From Actinoallomurus spadix (lineage in GTDB: Bacteria > Actinomycetota > Actinomycetes > Streptosporangiales > Streptosporangiaceae), in the NCBI RefSeq assembly GCF_024055725.1, contig NZ_JAMXMX010000011.1, forward strand, positions 62,001 to 126,000: a stretch of 64,000 bases of DNA, given 5' to 3'. The notes under the pieces are model-generated. The model searched no databases. It saw only the letters and a list, made by a program, of their open reading frames with translations, and was not told the DNA's origin. Within the stretch, counting starts at the first letter, position 1. Every line of letters begins with the position of its first letter. Position numbers and translations under genes: made by a program. This document shows positions 25,689 to 34,070 of this stretch, one piece after another.

Positions 25689-26798
25689 GTGCGCGCCAGC
25701 ATCCTCCGCGTCTCACGGCTCGACGTGGTCGTCGCCGCCGTCGTCACGATCGGCACGGTGACGACGGCGTTCGTCCCGGACCGGCAGCCGTGGTGGTTCC
25801 TGGCGCTGACGGTGTCGGCCTCGGTGCCGGTGGTGTGGCGGCGCCGTGCCGTCTTCATCGTGGGCGGCGTCGTCGGAGGCTCGACGACGATCCTGGCGAT
25901 CGCCGCGCCGACGCTGTCACATCCGCCGCTGCTGCTCCTGCCGTACGGGGTGCTCGTCTGCGTCTACACGTTCGCGGAGCGCACCCTGTCCCCGGCGACG
26001 CGGGCCGCCGGCATCGGGGCCCTGGTCGCCGGCGTGGCCGTGTCCCTGGTCGTCCCGGGCGAGGACCTGGAGACGTACCGGTACCTCGTCACGGCCGTCG
26101 TCGCGGCGTACGCCGTCGGGGTCGGCGCACGGGCGCGGCGGGCGGCGCGCGCCGCCGAGCGGGAGCGCGAGCGCCGGGTCCAGGAGGAGCGCGCCGCCGC
26201 GGTGGAGCGCGAGCGCACGCGCATCGCCCGTGACATGCACGACATCGTCACGCACTCGGTCGGCGTGATGGTGGTGCAGGCGGAGGCCGGACCGCTGGTC
26301 GTGCGCGACGACCCGGTGCAGGCCGAGGCCGTCTTCGAGGCGATCGCCGAGGCCGGGCGGGAGGCGGTCGGCCAGCTCCGCCTGATCCTCGGCGCCCTGC
26401 GGACCGGCCGGCCGTACGATGGCCCGGTGCCCGGGGTCGAGGCCGTACCCGGGCTGGTGGGCACCGCCCGGCGGGCGGGCCTCGACGCCTCCCTGGACGT
26501 GCGCGGCGAGCCGCGGCCGGTCGCCGCCGATGTGGACGCCGCGGCGTACCGCGTCGTCCAGGAGGCGCTGACCAACACGATCCGGCACGCGGACGCCCGG
26601 ACCGTGGCCGTACGGCTCCGCTGGTCCGCCGACGCGTTGGAGATCGAAGTGACGGACGACGGCCGGGGCGTTCCCGACCTGCGTGAAGGGCACGGTCTCA
26701 TCGGGATGAGGGAGCGCGTCACCAGCTGCGGTGGCACGCTGGCCGTGCGCTCCGCCGGCCGCGGCTGCACGGTGACCGCGACGTTGCCGACCGCATGA
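25689..26798 (+). CDS. NarL/DesK-type sensor histidine kinase
   Basis: A 369-residue kinase: four to five transmembrane helices (residues about 8-150), a coiled-coil rich in Arg and Glu, the HisKA_3 box ERTRIARDMHDIVTHSVGVMV with the phosphoacceptor His, and a HATPase domain with N-box VVQEALTNTIRHA and G-boxes DDGRGVP and GHGLIGMRERV. There is no extracellular sensor domain, so it senses the membrane or an intramembrane ligand. Its stop overlaps the response-regulator start (ATGA), so the two form one system. Confidence 0.95.
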   Translation: MRASILRVSRLDVVVAAVVTIGTVTTAFVPDRQPWWFLALTVSASVPVVWRRRAVFIVGGVVGGSTTILAIAAPTLSHPPLLLLPYGVLVCVYTFAERTLSPATRAAGIGALVAGVAVSLVVPGEDLETYRYLVTAVVAAYAVGVGARARRAARAAERERERRVQEERAAAVERERTRIARDMHDIVTHSVGVMVVQAEAGPLVVRDDPVQAEAVFEAIAEAGREAVGQLRLILGALRTGRPYDGPVPGVEAVPGLVGTARRAGLDASLDVRGEPRPVAADVDAAAYRVVQEALTNTIRHADARTVAVRLRWSADALEIEVTDDGRGVPDLREGHGLIGMRERVTSCGGTLAVRSAGRGCTVTATLPTA

Positions 26799-27475
26799 AC
26801 GATGAGGGAGGCACCGGCGTGCTGCGCGTTCTCGTCGCCGACGACCAGGATCTGTTCCGCGGCGGCTTCGCGATGATCCTGAACGCCCATGACGACATCA
26901 CCGTCGTGGGCGAGGCCGCCGACGGCGCCGAGGCCATCGCGAAGGCCGTCGAGCTGCGGCCGGACGTCGTGCTCATGGACATCCGCATGCCCGGTGTCGA
27001 CGGTGTCGAGGCCACCGCCGAGGTGTGCCGGCGGACGACGGCGAAGGTGCTCGTCCTGACGATGTACGACGTCGACGACTACGTCTACGACGCGCTGCGG
27101 GCGGGCGCCTGCGGCTTCTTGCTCAAGGACGTGCGGCGCGACGACCTCGTGCGGGCGGTCCGGCTCGTGGCGGCCGGTGAGTCGCTGCTCGCGCCGAGCG
27201 TGACCCGGCGGCTGATCGCGGACGTCGTCGGCCGGGGCACGCCGCGTCCCGCATTGCGGCGGCGTCTCGGCGAGCTCACCGGCCGGGAGATCGACACGCT
27301 GCGGCTGCTCGCGCAGGGCCGGTCGAACCCCGAGATCGCCGCCGAGCTGGTGGTCAGCGAGCACACCGTCAAGACGCACGTCAGCAACCTGCTGACCAAG
27401 CTGGGCCTGCGCGACCGCGCCCAGGCGGTGGTCTTCGCGTACGAGTCCGGGCTGGTCGTTCCCGGCGACGGCTGA
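26795..27475 (+). CDS. LuxR/NarL-family response regulator
   Basis: A 226-residue regulator. The receiver domain has the acidic pair in VADDQDLF, the phospho-Asp in VVLMDIRMPG and Lys in FLLKDVRRDD; the C-terminal HTH is LTGREIDTLRLLAQGRSNPEIAAELVVSEHTVKTHV-type, given here only by its start and end (LTGREIDTLRLLAQG and SEHTVKTHVSNLL). It is coupled to the kinase by a four-base overlap. The target may be the downstream carboxylesterase gene, but that is only proximity. Confidence 0.95.
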   Translation: MNDEGGTGVLRVLVADDQDLFRGGFAMILNAHDDITVVGEAADGAEAIAKAVELRPDVVLMDIRMPGVDGVEATAEVCRRTTAKVLVLTMYDVDDYVYDALRAGACGFLLKDVRRDDLVRAVRLVAAGESLLAPSVTRRLIADVVGRGTPRPALRRRLGELTGREIDTLRLLAQGRSNPEIAAELVVSEHTVKTHVSNLLTKLGLRDRAQAVVFAYESGLVVPGDG

Positions 27476-27578
27476 GCGGTCTCATCCTCCGGGACCAGGG
27501 CGGCTTCGCTCGCGCCGGTGATCCCGCGGAGGGTTCCGGTGGCCGATGCTGCGGTCGTCTTCGAGAAGGAGCCTGCCC

Positions 27579-29195
27579 ATGCTGAAACGAACCTTCGCGG
27601 CGCTGGCGTTCGCCGGCGCGGCGGTGGCGATGTCCTCCTGCGCGTCGCCCGTGACGACGGCGTCGGCCGGGAGCCGCACCGGCTGCGCCACGACCACCTC
27701 GCTCGGCGCCGTCGCCGGTACCGTCCGCGAGGGCCTCTGCGTGTTCCGTGGCATCCGGTACGCCGAACCGCCGACCGGGGCGCTGCGGTTCCGCCCGCCA
27801 CGGCCGGTCGGGCGCTGGCGCGGCACGCTCAAGGCGACGGACGACAAGGCGGTCTGCCCGCAGGACCGGGACGCCATGTCGGAGGACTACCCCGACGGGC
27901 GCGCCCTGTTCACCGACGAGGACTGCCTGCGCCTCAACGTGTGGACTCCCGCCCCGGACCACCGGCGCCGGCCGGTGATCGTGTTCGTCCACGGCGGCGC
28001 GGCCCGCTACGGCACGGCGAACGAGCCGAGGTACGACGGGGCGAGGCTCGCCGCCCGGGGAGACGCCGTCGTCGTCTCCATCAACTACCGGCTCGGCGTG
28101 CTCGGCTGGTCCGAGCTGGGCGGCCTGGACCCCGCCTACAAGGGATCGGGCAACAATGGCCTGCGCGACCAGATCACCGCGCTGCGGTGGGTGCACGACC
28201 ACATCGCCGACTTCGGCGGCGACCCCGCCGACGTCACCGCGGTCGGGGAGTCCGCGGGCGCGTTCTCGCTGAGCGCCATGCTGGCCACCGACCACCCGGA
28301 GCGGTTGTTCCGCCGGGTGGTCCTGGAGAGCGGCAGCGGCGCCCTCGTCCACACCGCCGCGTACGAGCGCGAGGTCGCCGCGCAGCTGCCGGTGAAGAGC
28401 GTCGCCGAGCTGCGCGGCATGTCGACGAAGCAGATCCTCGACCTGCAGAACAAGGTCATCGACCAGGACGCGCCGGGCATCATCGGCGCGACGTACTTCG
28501 CCCCGTACATCGACGGCGCCCTCGTCCGGGACTCGGTGGTCACGCGGGTGGCCCGGGGCAACGCCCGCGGCGTGGATCTGCTGATCGGGACCAACCGGGA
28601 CGAGATGAACTTCTTCGGGCAGCTCGGTCCGGAGGCGATGACCGCCATCGGGCAGCAGTACGACGCGGTGTTCTTCCCGCACGCGCTGGCCGCGCGCCGG
28701 GAGCGCATGGTCGCGGCCTACCGGAGGGGACGGTCGGCCACCGAAGCCGCGCTGGCCATGTTCACCGACCAGGGCATGCGCGTCCCGGCGACCCGGCTCG
28801 CGCAGGCGCAGAGCCGCTGGCGGCCGACGTACCTGTACGAGTTCGGCTGGCGCCCGACCAAGGAGTACGGCGCCGTGCACACGCTCGAGCTGCCGTTCGT
28901 CTTCGGGACGTTCCGCTTCACGGGGATCCTCGGCGGCGAGGAGGCGTTCAACGCCGACCGGGCCCGCCTCACCACCCTGTCGGACCAGATGATCGACGCG
29001 TGGACCTCGTTCGCCCGCACCGGCGACCCGAACGCCCGGCGTACGGTCGAGCGGCCCGCCTGGCCCGCGTACCGGGCTCCGCGCCGCGCGACGATGATGT
29101 GGAACGTCGGCGCGAAGGTCGCCGACGACCCGCGCGGCCGGGAGCGCGCCCTCTGGAACGGCTACCCGTTCACGGCCTTCGGCCTGCCGGCCTGA
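27579..29195 (+). CDS. Secreted type-B carboxylesterase (probable lipoprotein)
   Basis: A 538-residue esterase. AGAAGGAG seven bases before ATG 27579 fixes the start; the protein opens with a lipoprotein-like signal ending MSSC near residue 20. The nucleophile is in AVGESAGAFS (GxSxG), the acid in TNRDEMNFF, and the His in VHTLELPFVF; RGIRYAEPPTGALRF and EDCLRLNVWTP are family hallmarks. It should hydrolyse carboxylic esters at the cell surface; the natural substrate is unknown. Confidence 0.92.
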   Translation: MLKRTFAALAFAGAAVAMSSCASPVTTASAGSRTGCATTTSLGAVAGTVREGLCVFRGIRYAEPPTGALRFRPPRPVGRWRGTLKATDDKAVCPQDRDAMSEDYPDGRALFTDEDCLRLNVWTPAPDHRRRPVIVFVHGGAARYGTANEPRYDGARLAARGDAVVVSINYRLGVLGWSELGGLDPAYKGSGNNGLRDQITALRWVHDHIADFGGDPADVTAVGESAGAFSLSAMLATDHPERLFRRVVLESGSGALVHTAAYEREVAAQLPVKSVAELRGMSTKQILDLQNKVIDQDAPGIIGATYFAPYIDGALVRDSVVTRVARGNARGVDLLIGTNRDEMNFFGQLGPEAMTAIGQQYDAVFFPHALAARRERMVAAYRRGRSATEAALAMFTDQGMRVPATRLAQAQSRWRPTYLYEFGWRPTKEYGAVHTLELPFVFGTFRFTGILGGEEAFNADRARLTTLSDQMIDAWTSFARTGDPNARRTVERPAWPAYRAPRRATMMWNVGAKVADDPRGRERALWNGYPFTAFGLPA

Positions 29196-29339
29196 CTCCC
29201 CTGAGCGGGGTGGCGTCCCCGCCCGGCACCCGGCCCGGACCCCCGGCGGGGACGCCGCGGTCACGCGAACGGCGGCACGCCGCGGTCCGACGACGGCGCG
29301 CACCACCACCCCTCTCCGAGCCGTTACGCTCCGCCTCGC

Positions 29340-29411
29340 GGAGCCGTAGCGCAGAGGTCGTCGCGCCCGTTCTCAATCGGGAGGACGCCGGTTCGAATCC
29401 GGCCGGTCCTG
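29340..29411 (+). tRNA. tRNA-like element 1 (short anticodon arm)
   Basis: 72 bases fold as an acceptor (GGAGCCG with CGGTCCT; one A-C mismatch and two G-U), a D-arm of GCGC/GCGC with AGAGG in the loop, and a perfect T-arm GCCGG-TTCGAAT-CCGGC. Between D-arm and T-arm there are only 20 bases instead of the usual 22-23 or more, so the anticodon arm is reduced: CCCG and CGGG flank TTCTCAAT, which would place CTC as anticodon. TACGCT, a -10-like hexamer, ends nine bases upstream. No CCA is encoded. It may be a tRNA pseudogene or a tRNA-like RNA. Confidence 0.5.
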
Positions 29412-29490
29412 CCTCCGGCGCTCCGGTCGCCGCCGACGCCCTCGCCCGGCACCTCGAATGTCCGGATCGTTCGCTACGCTCTCCCACGGC

Positions 29491-29562
29491 AGGGCCGTAG
29501 CGCAGAGGTCGTCGCGCCTTACAGCGGGTTGGAGGACGCCGGTTCGAATCCGGCCGGTCCTG
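29491..29562 (+). tRNA. tRNA-like element 2 (short anticodon arm)
   Basis: 72 bases with a fully paired acceptor (AGGGCCG with CGGTCCT, one G-U), D-arm and T-arm identical to element 1. The 12 bases in the anticodon region (TTACAGCGGGTT) are completely different from element 1 and do not form a standard stem; a TAC or ACA anticodon is conceivable. TACGCT again ends ten bases upstream and a short CCCTTTT tract follows. Everything but the anticodon region is conserved between the two copies. Confidence 0.5.
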
Positions 29563-29590
29563 CCCTTTTCTTGTGATGTGAACGGCGGGG

Positions 29591-31090
29591 GTGTCGGTGG
29601 TGGTGGTCGATCCGGGCCCGCCCGATGCGCGGCCGGCCGCTCCCGGCGACGCCGAACTCGACGCGTGCCTGCGCGTGCTGGCGCAGGCACGCGAGACGCA
29701 CCCCGACGATCCGCGCTGGGCCGCCGTCCACGAGGCCGCGGCACAGCTGTACCGCGCCGGCAAGAAGACGCGGAAGGCGATGCGCACCGCCGACCGCAGA
29801 CGCCGGGACCGTGAGGTCATGGCCGCGTCCGCGCGGTTCCGCGAGCAGGACCCCTCGCCCGATCCGGACCCGGTGGAGAACCGGCCCGCGGGGTCCGCAC
29901 GGCCCGCGCCACCGCTGACCGGCACCCGGCGGTGCTACGTCTGCAAGATCCCGTACCGGCAGGTGCATCCCGAGTACCACCTGTTGTGCCCGGCCTGCGC
30001 CGAGCAGAACACCGCCCGCCGGCACGCCCGGTGCGACCTGCGCGGCCGCCGGGCCGTCGTCACGGGCGGCCGGGTGAAGATCGGCTTCCAGCTCGCGCTG
30101 AAACTGCTGCGCGACGGCGCGGAGGTCCTCGTCACGACGCGTTTCCCACGGGACGCGGCCCGCCGGTTCGCGGCCGTGCCGGACGCCGCCGACTGGCTGG
30201 ACCGGCTGCACGTCCACGGCGTCGACCTGCTCGACCTGGCCGCCGTGGCGCACCTGCTGGACACGGTCCACGACCGCTTCCCGTTCCTCGACATCCTCGT
30301 CAACAACGCGGCGCAGACCATCCGCCGGCCCGCGGCGTACCACCGCGAGGTGCGCGACGCCGAGGCCGCCGCGCTGACCGGCCTCGCCGCGCGGATCGAC
30401 GTGACCGACGCCCGGCCGGCCCTGGCACCCGCCCGGTTCGCGCCCGAGATCCCGGCCCTTCCGGGTACGGCGGCGGCCGGGCTCCCGGCACCGGTGACCG
30501 GGGCGCCGACCGGCGCCGCCGGAGGCGCGCTCGCGAACGACGAGACGATCGAGGCGCTGTTCCCCTCCGGCGCCACGGACGAGACCGGGCAGCCGCTGGA
30601 TCTGCGCGACCGCAACAGCTGGAGTCTCCGGCTGCACGAGGTCGACCCGGCCGAGTGGCTGGAGGTCCAGATGGTCAACTCGTTCGCGCCGTTCCTGCTG
30701 ACGTCCCGGCTGAGGGGTCTGCTCGAGGCGTCGCCGTGGCCGGACCGCTACGTCGTGCAGGTCTCGGCGATGGAGGGCAGTTTCTCGCGTGGATTCAAGA
30801 CCGTACGCCACCCGCACACGAACATGGCCAAGGCCGCGCTGAACATGCTGACCCGCACCTCCGCCGCCGACTACGCGGCCTCGGGCATCTACATGACCAG
30901 CGTGGACACCGGCTGGGTGACCGATGAGCGCCCCCATCCGGACAAGGCCGCGCAGCGGGAGGCCGGGTTCCGCCCGCCGCTGGACGTCATCGACGGCGCC
31001 GCGCGGGTGTACGACCCGATCGTGCGCGGGGTGGGCGGCGAGCGGCTGTCCGGCCTGTTCCTGAAGGACTACCGACCGGTGGATTGGTGA
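29591..31090 (+). CDS. SDR-fold protein with N-terminal zinc knuckle, catalytic Tyr absent
   Basis: A 499-residue protein. Residues 20-90 are helical and charged; residues about 115-140 hold CYVC and CPAC, a treble-clef or ribbon-type zinc site; from about 150 a Rossmann SDR domain follows, with VVTGGRVKIG in place of TGxxxGIG and ILVNNAAQ. At the active site the Ser is present (QVSAMEG) but the YxxxK position reads HTNMAK, so the Tyr is replaced. An Ala/Pro-rich insertion lies near residues 270-300. It opens the operon with the LRR, ankyrin, MoxR and VWA genes (1-base overlap with the LRR gene), so it is more likely a sensor or scaffold, or a divergent enzyme, than a routine dehydrogenase. 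Confidence 0.85.
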   Translation: MSVVVVDPGPPDARPAAPGDAELDACLRVLAQARETHPDDPRWAAVHEAAAQLYRAGKKTRKAMRTADRRRRDREVMAASARFREQDPSPDPDPVENRPAGSARPAPPLTGTRRCYVCKIPYRQVHPEYHLLCPACAEQNTARRHARCDLRGRRAVVTGGRVKIGFQLALKLLRDGAEVLVTTRFPRDAARRFAAVPDAADWLDRLHVHGVDLLDLAAVAHLLDTVHDRFPFLDILVNNAAQTIRRPAAYHREVRDAEAAALTGLAARIDVTDARPALAPARFAPEIPALPGTAAAGLPAPVTGAPTGAAGGALANDETIEALFPSGATDETGQPLDLRDRNSWSLRLHEVDPAEWLEVQMVNSFAPFLLTSRLRGLLEASPWPDRYVVQVSAMEGSFSRGFKTVRHPHTNMAKAALNMLTRTSAADYAASGIYMTSVDTGWVTDERPHPDKAAQREAGFRPPLDVIDGAARVYDPIVRGVGGERLSGLFLKDYRPVDW

Positions 31091-32223
31091 TGATGGAGCC
31101 GACGCCCGTACGCTGTCCCGCGATCGAGCATCCCGACGTGCCGCCCGCCGACCCGGCGGACCTGGCCCCGCTGCTCGACCGGCTGGCCGCGCCGGCGCCC
31201 GTGGTGGCCGACGAGACCTTTCCGCTCGGCACCGTGCGCCCGGACGGCCGGATCGACCTGTGCAAGCAGGGTCTCGGCCCGGCGGGCGCCGCGCTGCTGC
31301 TGCCCGTGGCCGCGGCCTCCCCGCACGCCGCGCACCTGCTGCTCGGCACGAACGCGATCGGCACCGAGGGGGCCCGGGCCGTCGCCGCGGCACTGGCCCC
31401 CGGTCACGGCCTGGAGACGGTGTACCTCGGCTGCAACCGTATCGACGCGGCCGGCGTCGAGGCGCTCGCCGAGCGTCTGGCGGACGACACCACCGTCCGC
31501 GCCCTGTGGCTGAAGCGCAATCCGGTGCGGGACGCCGGGGTGCGCGCGCTCGCCGCAATGCTGCGCCGGAACACGGCCATCCGCACCCTCGACCTGGTCA
31601 ACACCGGGCTCACCGCCGAGGGGCTGCGGGGCCTGCTGGCCGCGCTCGCCGAGCGGCCGGCGCCGGTCGAGCGGCTGTTCCTCGGCGGCAACGGGCTGGG
31701 CCCCGAGTCGGCGGGCACGCTCGCCGCGCTGATCCGTGAGGCGGGGGTCCGCGAGCTGTACGTCCCCGCCAACCACCTCGGCGACGACGGGACCGCCACC
31801 CTCGCCGCGGCGGCCGACCCGGCGCGGCCGGTGCGCCTCGGCCTCGGCGGCAACGGCGTCGGCCCGGACGGCGCGCGGGCGCTGGCCGACGCCCTTCCCG
31901 GCATCGAGGCGCTCGACCTGGGCCGCCCGCCGTCCGAGCGCAGCCTGGGCACGCCCCCCAACGTCACCGGCGACGCGGGGGCGACGGCGCTGGCCGCGGC
32001 GCTGCCCGGCAGCCCGCTGCGGCGCCTGGAACTGCGCCGTACGGGGATCACGGGCCGTGGCGCCAAGGCCGTGCTGGCCGCCGTCGCGGACGACACCCGG
32101 CTGGAGTACGTCGGGTTCGGGCCGGGCGTGCCGCGCCGGGTGAAGCGGGCCCTGGCGCCCCGACTGCGGCCGGGGTCCGCCCCGCACCCGGACGTGCACG
32201 CGATCGGGAGCCTGTACCGGTGA
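31090..32223 (+). CDS. Leucine-rich repeat (RNI-type) protein
   Basis: A 377-residue solenoid of about nine ribonuclease-inhibitor-like repeats, for example HLLLGTNAIGTEGARAVAAA, TVYLGCNRIDAAGVEALAER and ALWLKRNPVRDAGVRALAAM. No signal peptide or membrane segment, so it is cytoplasmic. Such solenoids bind proteins. ATG 31090 shares its A with the SDR stop; a second ATG at 31093 is equally possible. The stop overlaps the ankyrin gene start (GTGA). It is likely a recognition or scaffold subunit of the operon product. Confidence 0.88.
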   Translation: MMEPTPVRCPAIEHPDVPPADPADLAPLLDRLAAPAPVVADETFPLGTVRPDGRIDLCKQGLGPAGAALLLPVAAASPHAAHLLLGTNAIGTEGARAVAAALAPGHGLETVYLGCNRIDAAGVEALAERLADDTTVRALWLKRNPVRDAGVRALAAMLRRNTAIRTLDLVNTGLTAEGLRGLLAALAERPAPVERLFLGGNGLGPESAGTLAALIREAGVRELYVPANHLGDDGTATLAAAADPARPVRLGLGGNGVGPDGARALADALPGIEALDLGRPPSERSLGTPPNVTGDAGATALAAALPGSPLRRLELRRTGITGRGAKAVLAAVADDTRLEYVGFGPGVPRRVKRALAPRLRPGSAPHPDVHAIGSLYR

Positions 32224-34070
32224 GCTCCGCCGCCGCCCCGGGGCTGCCGCCCCGCCCGCCGTCGCGCTCCCATCCGCCGCACGAGGCGGCACGGCTCCGC
32301 CGGATCCGGCGGTACGCCGTGCCGCGCTGGATGATCGAGCAGGCCACCGAACGCCGGCTCGCCGGCGACTGGCGCGGCGCCTGCGCGGCCGCGAACGTCG
32401 ACGTCGCCTTCGACCTGGCCGCCGTGGCCGACGCGTACGGCGACGCCGTCGCTGCCGAGCTCGAGGACGACCTGCTCCACTTCGCCCCCGACCTGCGGCG
32501 CTGGCACCTGCCCCGCCTCGGCCGCGGGCGTACGACGATCGTGCCCGACCAGGCGATCATCCTCAGCCATCCGGGGCTGCCGCCCGAACGGCTCCCGTCG
32601 GCGCACCGCTCACTGTTCGTCCGGACGCCCCGCTGGCGGGTCAACGGACCGCAGCGGCTGGTCCTCGACTTCGGCAACCCGCACCCGGTCGGCGCGGCCT
32701 TCCTGGACACCGACGTCACCTACTGCCCGTTCTGGCACAACCTCGTCCAGCGGTGGAGCACCGCCCGGCACCTGTGGGACGTACGGCACGCCGGCGAGCT
32801 GCGCGAACGCTGCGGCGGGGACGCGGACCGGGCGCCGTTCTTCGAGGCCGACGGCACTCCGAAGGCACTGCCCGCCGCCGCCCCGGGCCGTGCCGATCCG
32901 GCGGCGCACACCGAGTGGGTCACCCTGCTGCACGAGAGCGGCCGGGTGGCGGCGGCCTTCGCCGCGGCGGGCATCGGCCTGGACGCCGACCCCGTCGAGG
33001 TGGACCCCTATTTCAGCGTCAAGGAGGTCCTTCCCCTCGACGTGTTCGAGCGCCTGCCCCTGGCCCTGACCCGGCTGGAGGCGGAGATCCGTGACCTGGC
33101 GGAACGAACGGGCCGGGACCGGTTCTGGGTCCCGTACACCCAGTACGCCGCCGTCATTTTCGAAGCCGGTGCCTCGGAGGTCCGGGCCCGCGTCATCCCC
33201 ACCGAGACGGCCGCGCGGCCGGACGGCGCGGAGGTGCTGCCCGAGGCGTGCTGGCGCCGCCTGCCCGACCTGGACCTGCTGCGCGACGGCGGCACGCCGC
33301 CGGAGCGGCTGCACCCGCTCGTACGGGAGGCGCTGTTCCCCGGCCGCGCGGCCGCCGACGGCCCGGTCGGCCCGCCCGGGCCCGAGCCGCCCGTCCCGGT
33401 CCGGGTGCGCTGCCGGGACGCCTGGCACGAGGTGGCCTCCCGCGGAGGAGCCCTCGACATCCCGCACGACGAGGAGGAGCAGCGGCGCGAGAGCGCGATG
33501 CGGGCGTTCGGCGGCGCGATCGCCGGCTGCTTCGCCGTCCGTGAGACGTGGACGTCCGGCGCCGGGCGGCTGCCGAAGGCACTGCGCGCCCAGCGCCGGG
33601 AGCTGTTCTCCCGGGCCGAGCACGGGGACGCGCCCGGAGTCCTCGCGCTGCTCGACGCCGGTGTCGACCCGCGCGTCCGTGACGGCCGGCGGCGTACCCT
33701 GCTGCATCTGCTCCACCTGCTGGACCCGGGCGTCGACGTCCGGGGCGCGGGCCCGGAACGCCGCGAGCTGCTGCACCGGCTGCGCCTCCTCGACCACGAT
33801 GGTCTCCTCGCCCGGCTCCTCGCCGCCGGCGTGGACATCGACGCGCGGGACGAGCAGGGCCGTACTCCCCTGTTCGCGGCGATCTGCGGGGGCGGCTCGC
33901 CGGCGCTGGTCCGCGCTCTGCTGGCGGCCGGCGCGCGGATCGACCTCAAGGGTGAGATCCACGAGGAGGAGGTCTCGATCTACCGCCTCCTCGACCTGGC
34001 CGACCGCGATGACCTCAGCTTCCTCGCGGAGTGGATCGAGCGGGAGCGACCGGAGCTCACGGAATGGTGA
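32220..34070 (+). CDS. Ankyrin-repeat protein with large conserved N-terminal region
   Basis: A 616-residue protein. The N-terminal 70 residues (LRRIRRYAVPRWMIEQATERR) are repeated in the next gene. The central 350 residues match no family I know; they contain LVLDFGNPHPVGAAFLDTD and FWVPYTQYAAVIFEAG. The last 160 residues are ankyrin repeats: LFSRAEHGDAPGVLALLDAG, DIDARDEQGRTPLFAAICGG, LVRALLAAGARIDLKG. It follows the LRR gene by GTGA overlap and overlaps the second ankyrin gene by seven bases. Ankyrin repeats suggest target recognition; the central domain could be the effector or adaptor. Confidence 0.8.
   Translation: MSSAAAPGLPPRPPSRSHPPHEAARLRRIRRYAVPRWMIEQATERRLAGDWRGACAAANVDVAFDLAAVADAYGDAVAAELEDDLLHFAPDLRRWHLPRLGRGRTTIVPDQAIILSHPGLPPERLPSAHRSLFVRTPRWRVNGPQRLVLDFGNPHPVGAAFLDTDVTYCPFWHNLVQRWSTARHLWDVRHAGELRERCGGDADRAPFFEADGTPKALPAAAPGRADPAAHTEWVTLLHESGRVAAAFAAAGIGLDADPVEVDPYFSVKEVLPLDVFERLPLALTRLEAEIRDLAERTGRDRFWVPYTQYAAVIFEAGASEVRARVIPTETAARPDGAEVLPEACWRRLPDLDLLRDGGTPPERLHPLVREALFPGRAAADGPVGPPGPEPPVPVRVRCRDAWHEVASRGGALDIPHDEEEQRRESAMRAFGGAIAGCFAVRETWTSGAGRLPKALRAQRRELFSRAEHGDAPGVLALLDAGVDPRVRDGRRRTLLHLLHLLDPGVDVRGAGPERRELLHRLRLLDHDGLLARLLAAGVDIDARDEQGRTPLFAAICGGGSPALVRALLAAGARIDLKGEIHEEEVSIYRLLDLADRDDLSFLAEWIERERPELTEW
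32298..32416 (+). repeat. 119-base direct repeat, copy 1
   Basis: This segment of the first ankyrin gene is repeated at 34151-34269 in the second, with one mismatch that I can see. It encodes the shared N-terminal motif RRIRRYAVPRWMIEQATERR and what follows. Confidence 0.9.

Noticed and set aside
29340-29562. tRNA-like repeats as attachment sites of an integrated element
   Set aside because: Both halves are duplicated, not only the 3' end, the copies are about 150 bases apart, and no integrase gene lies nearby.
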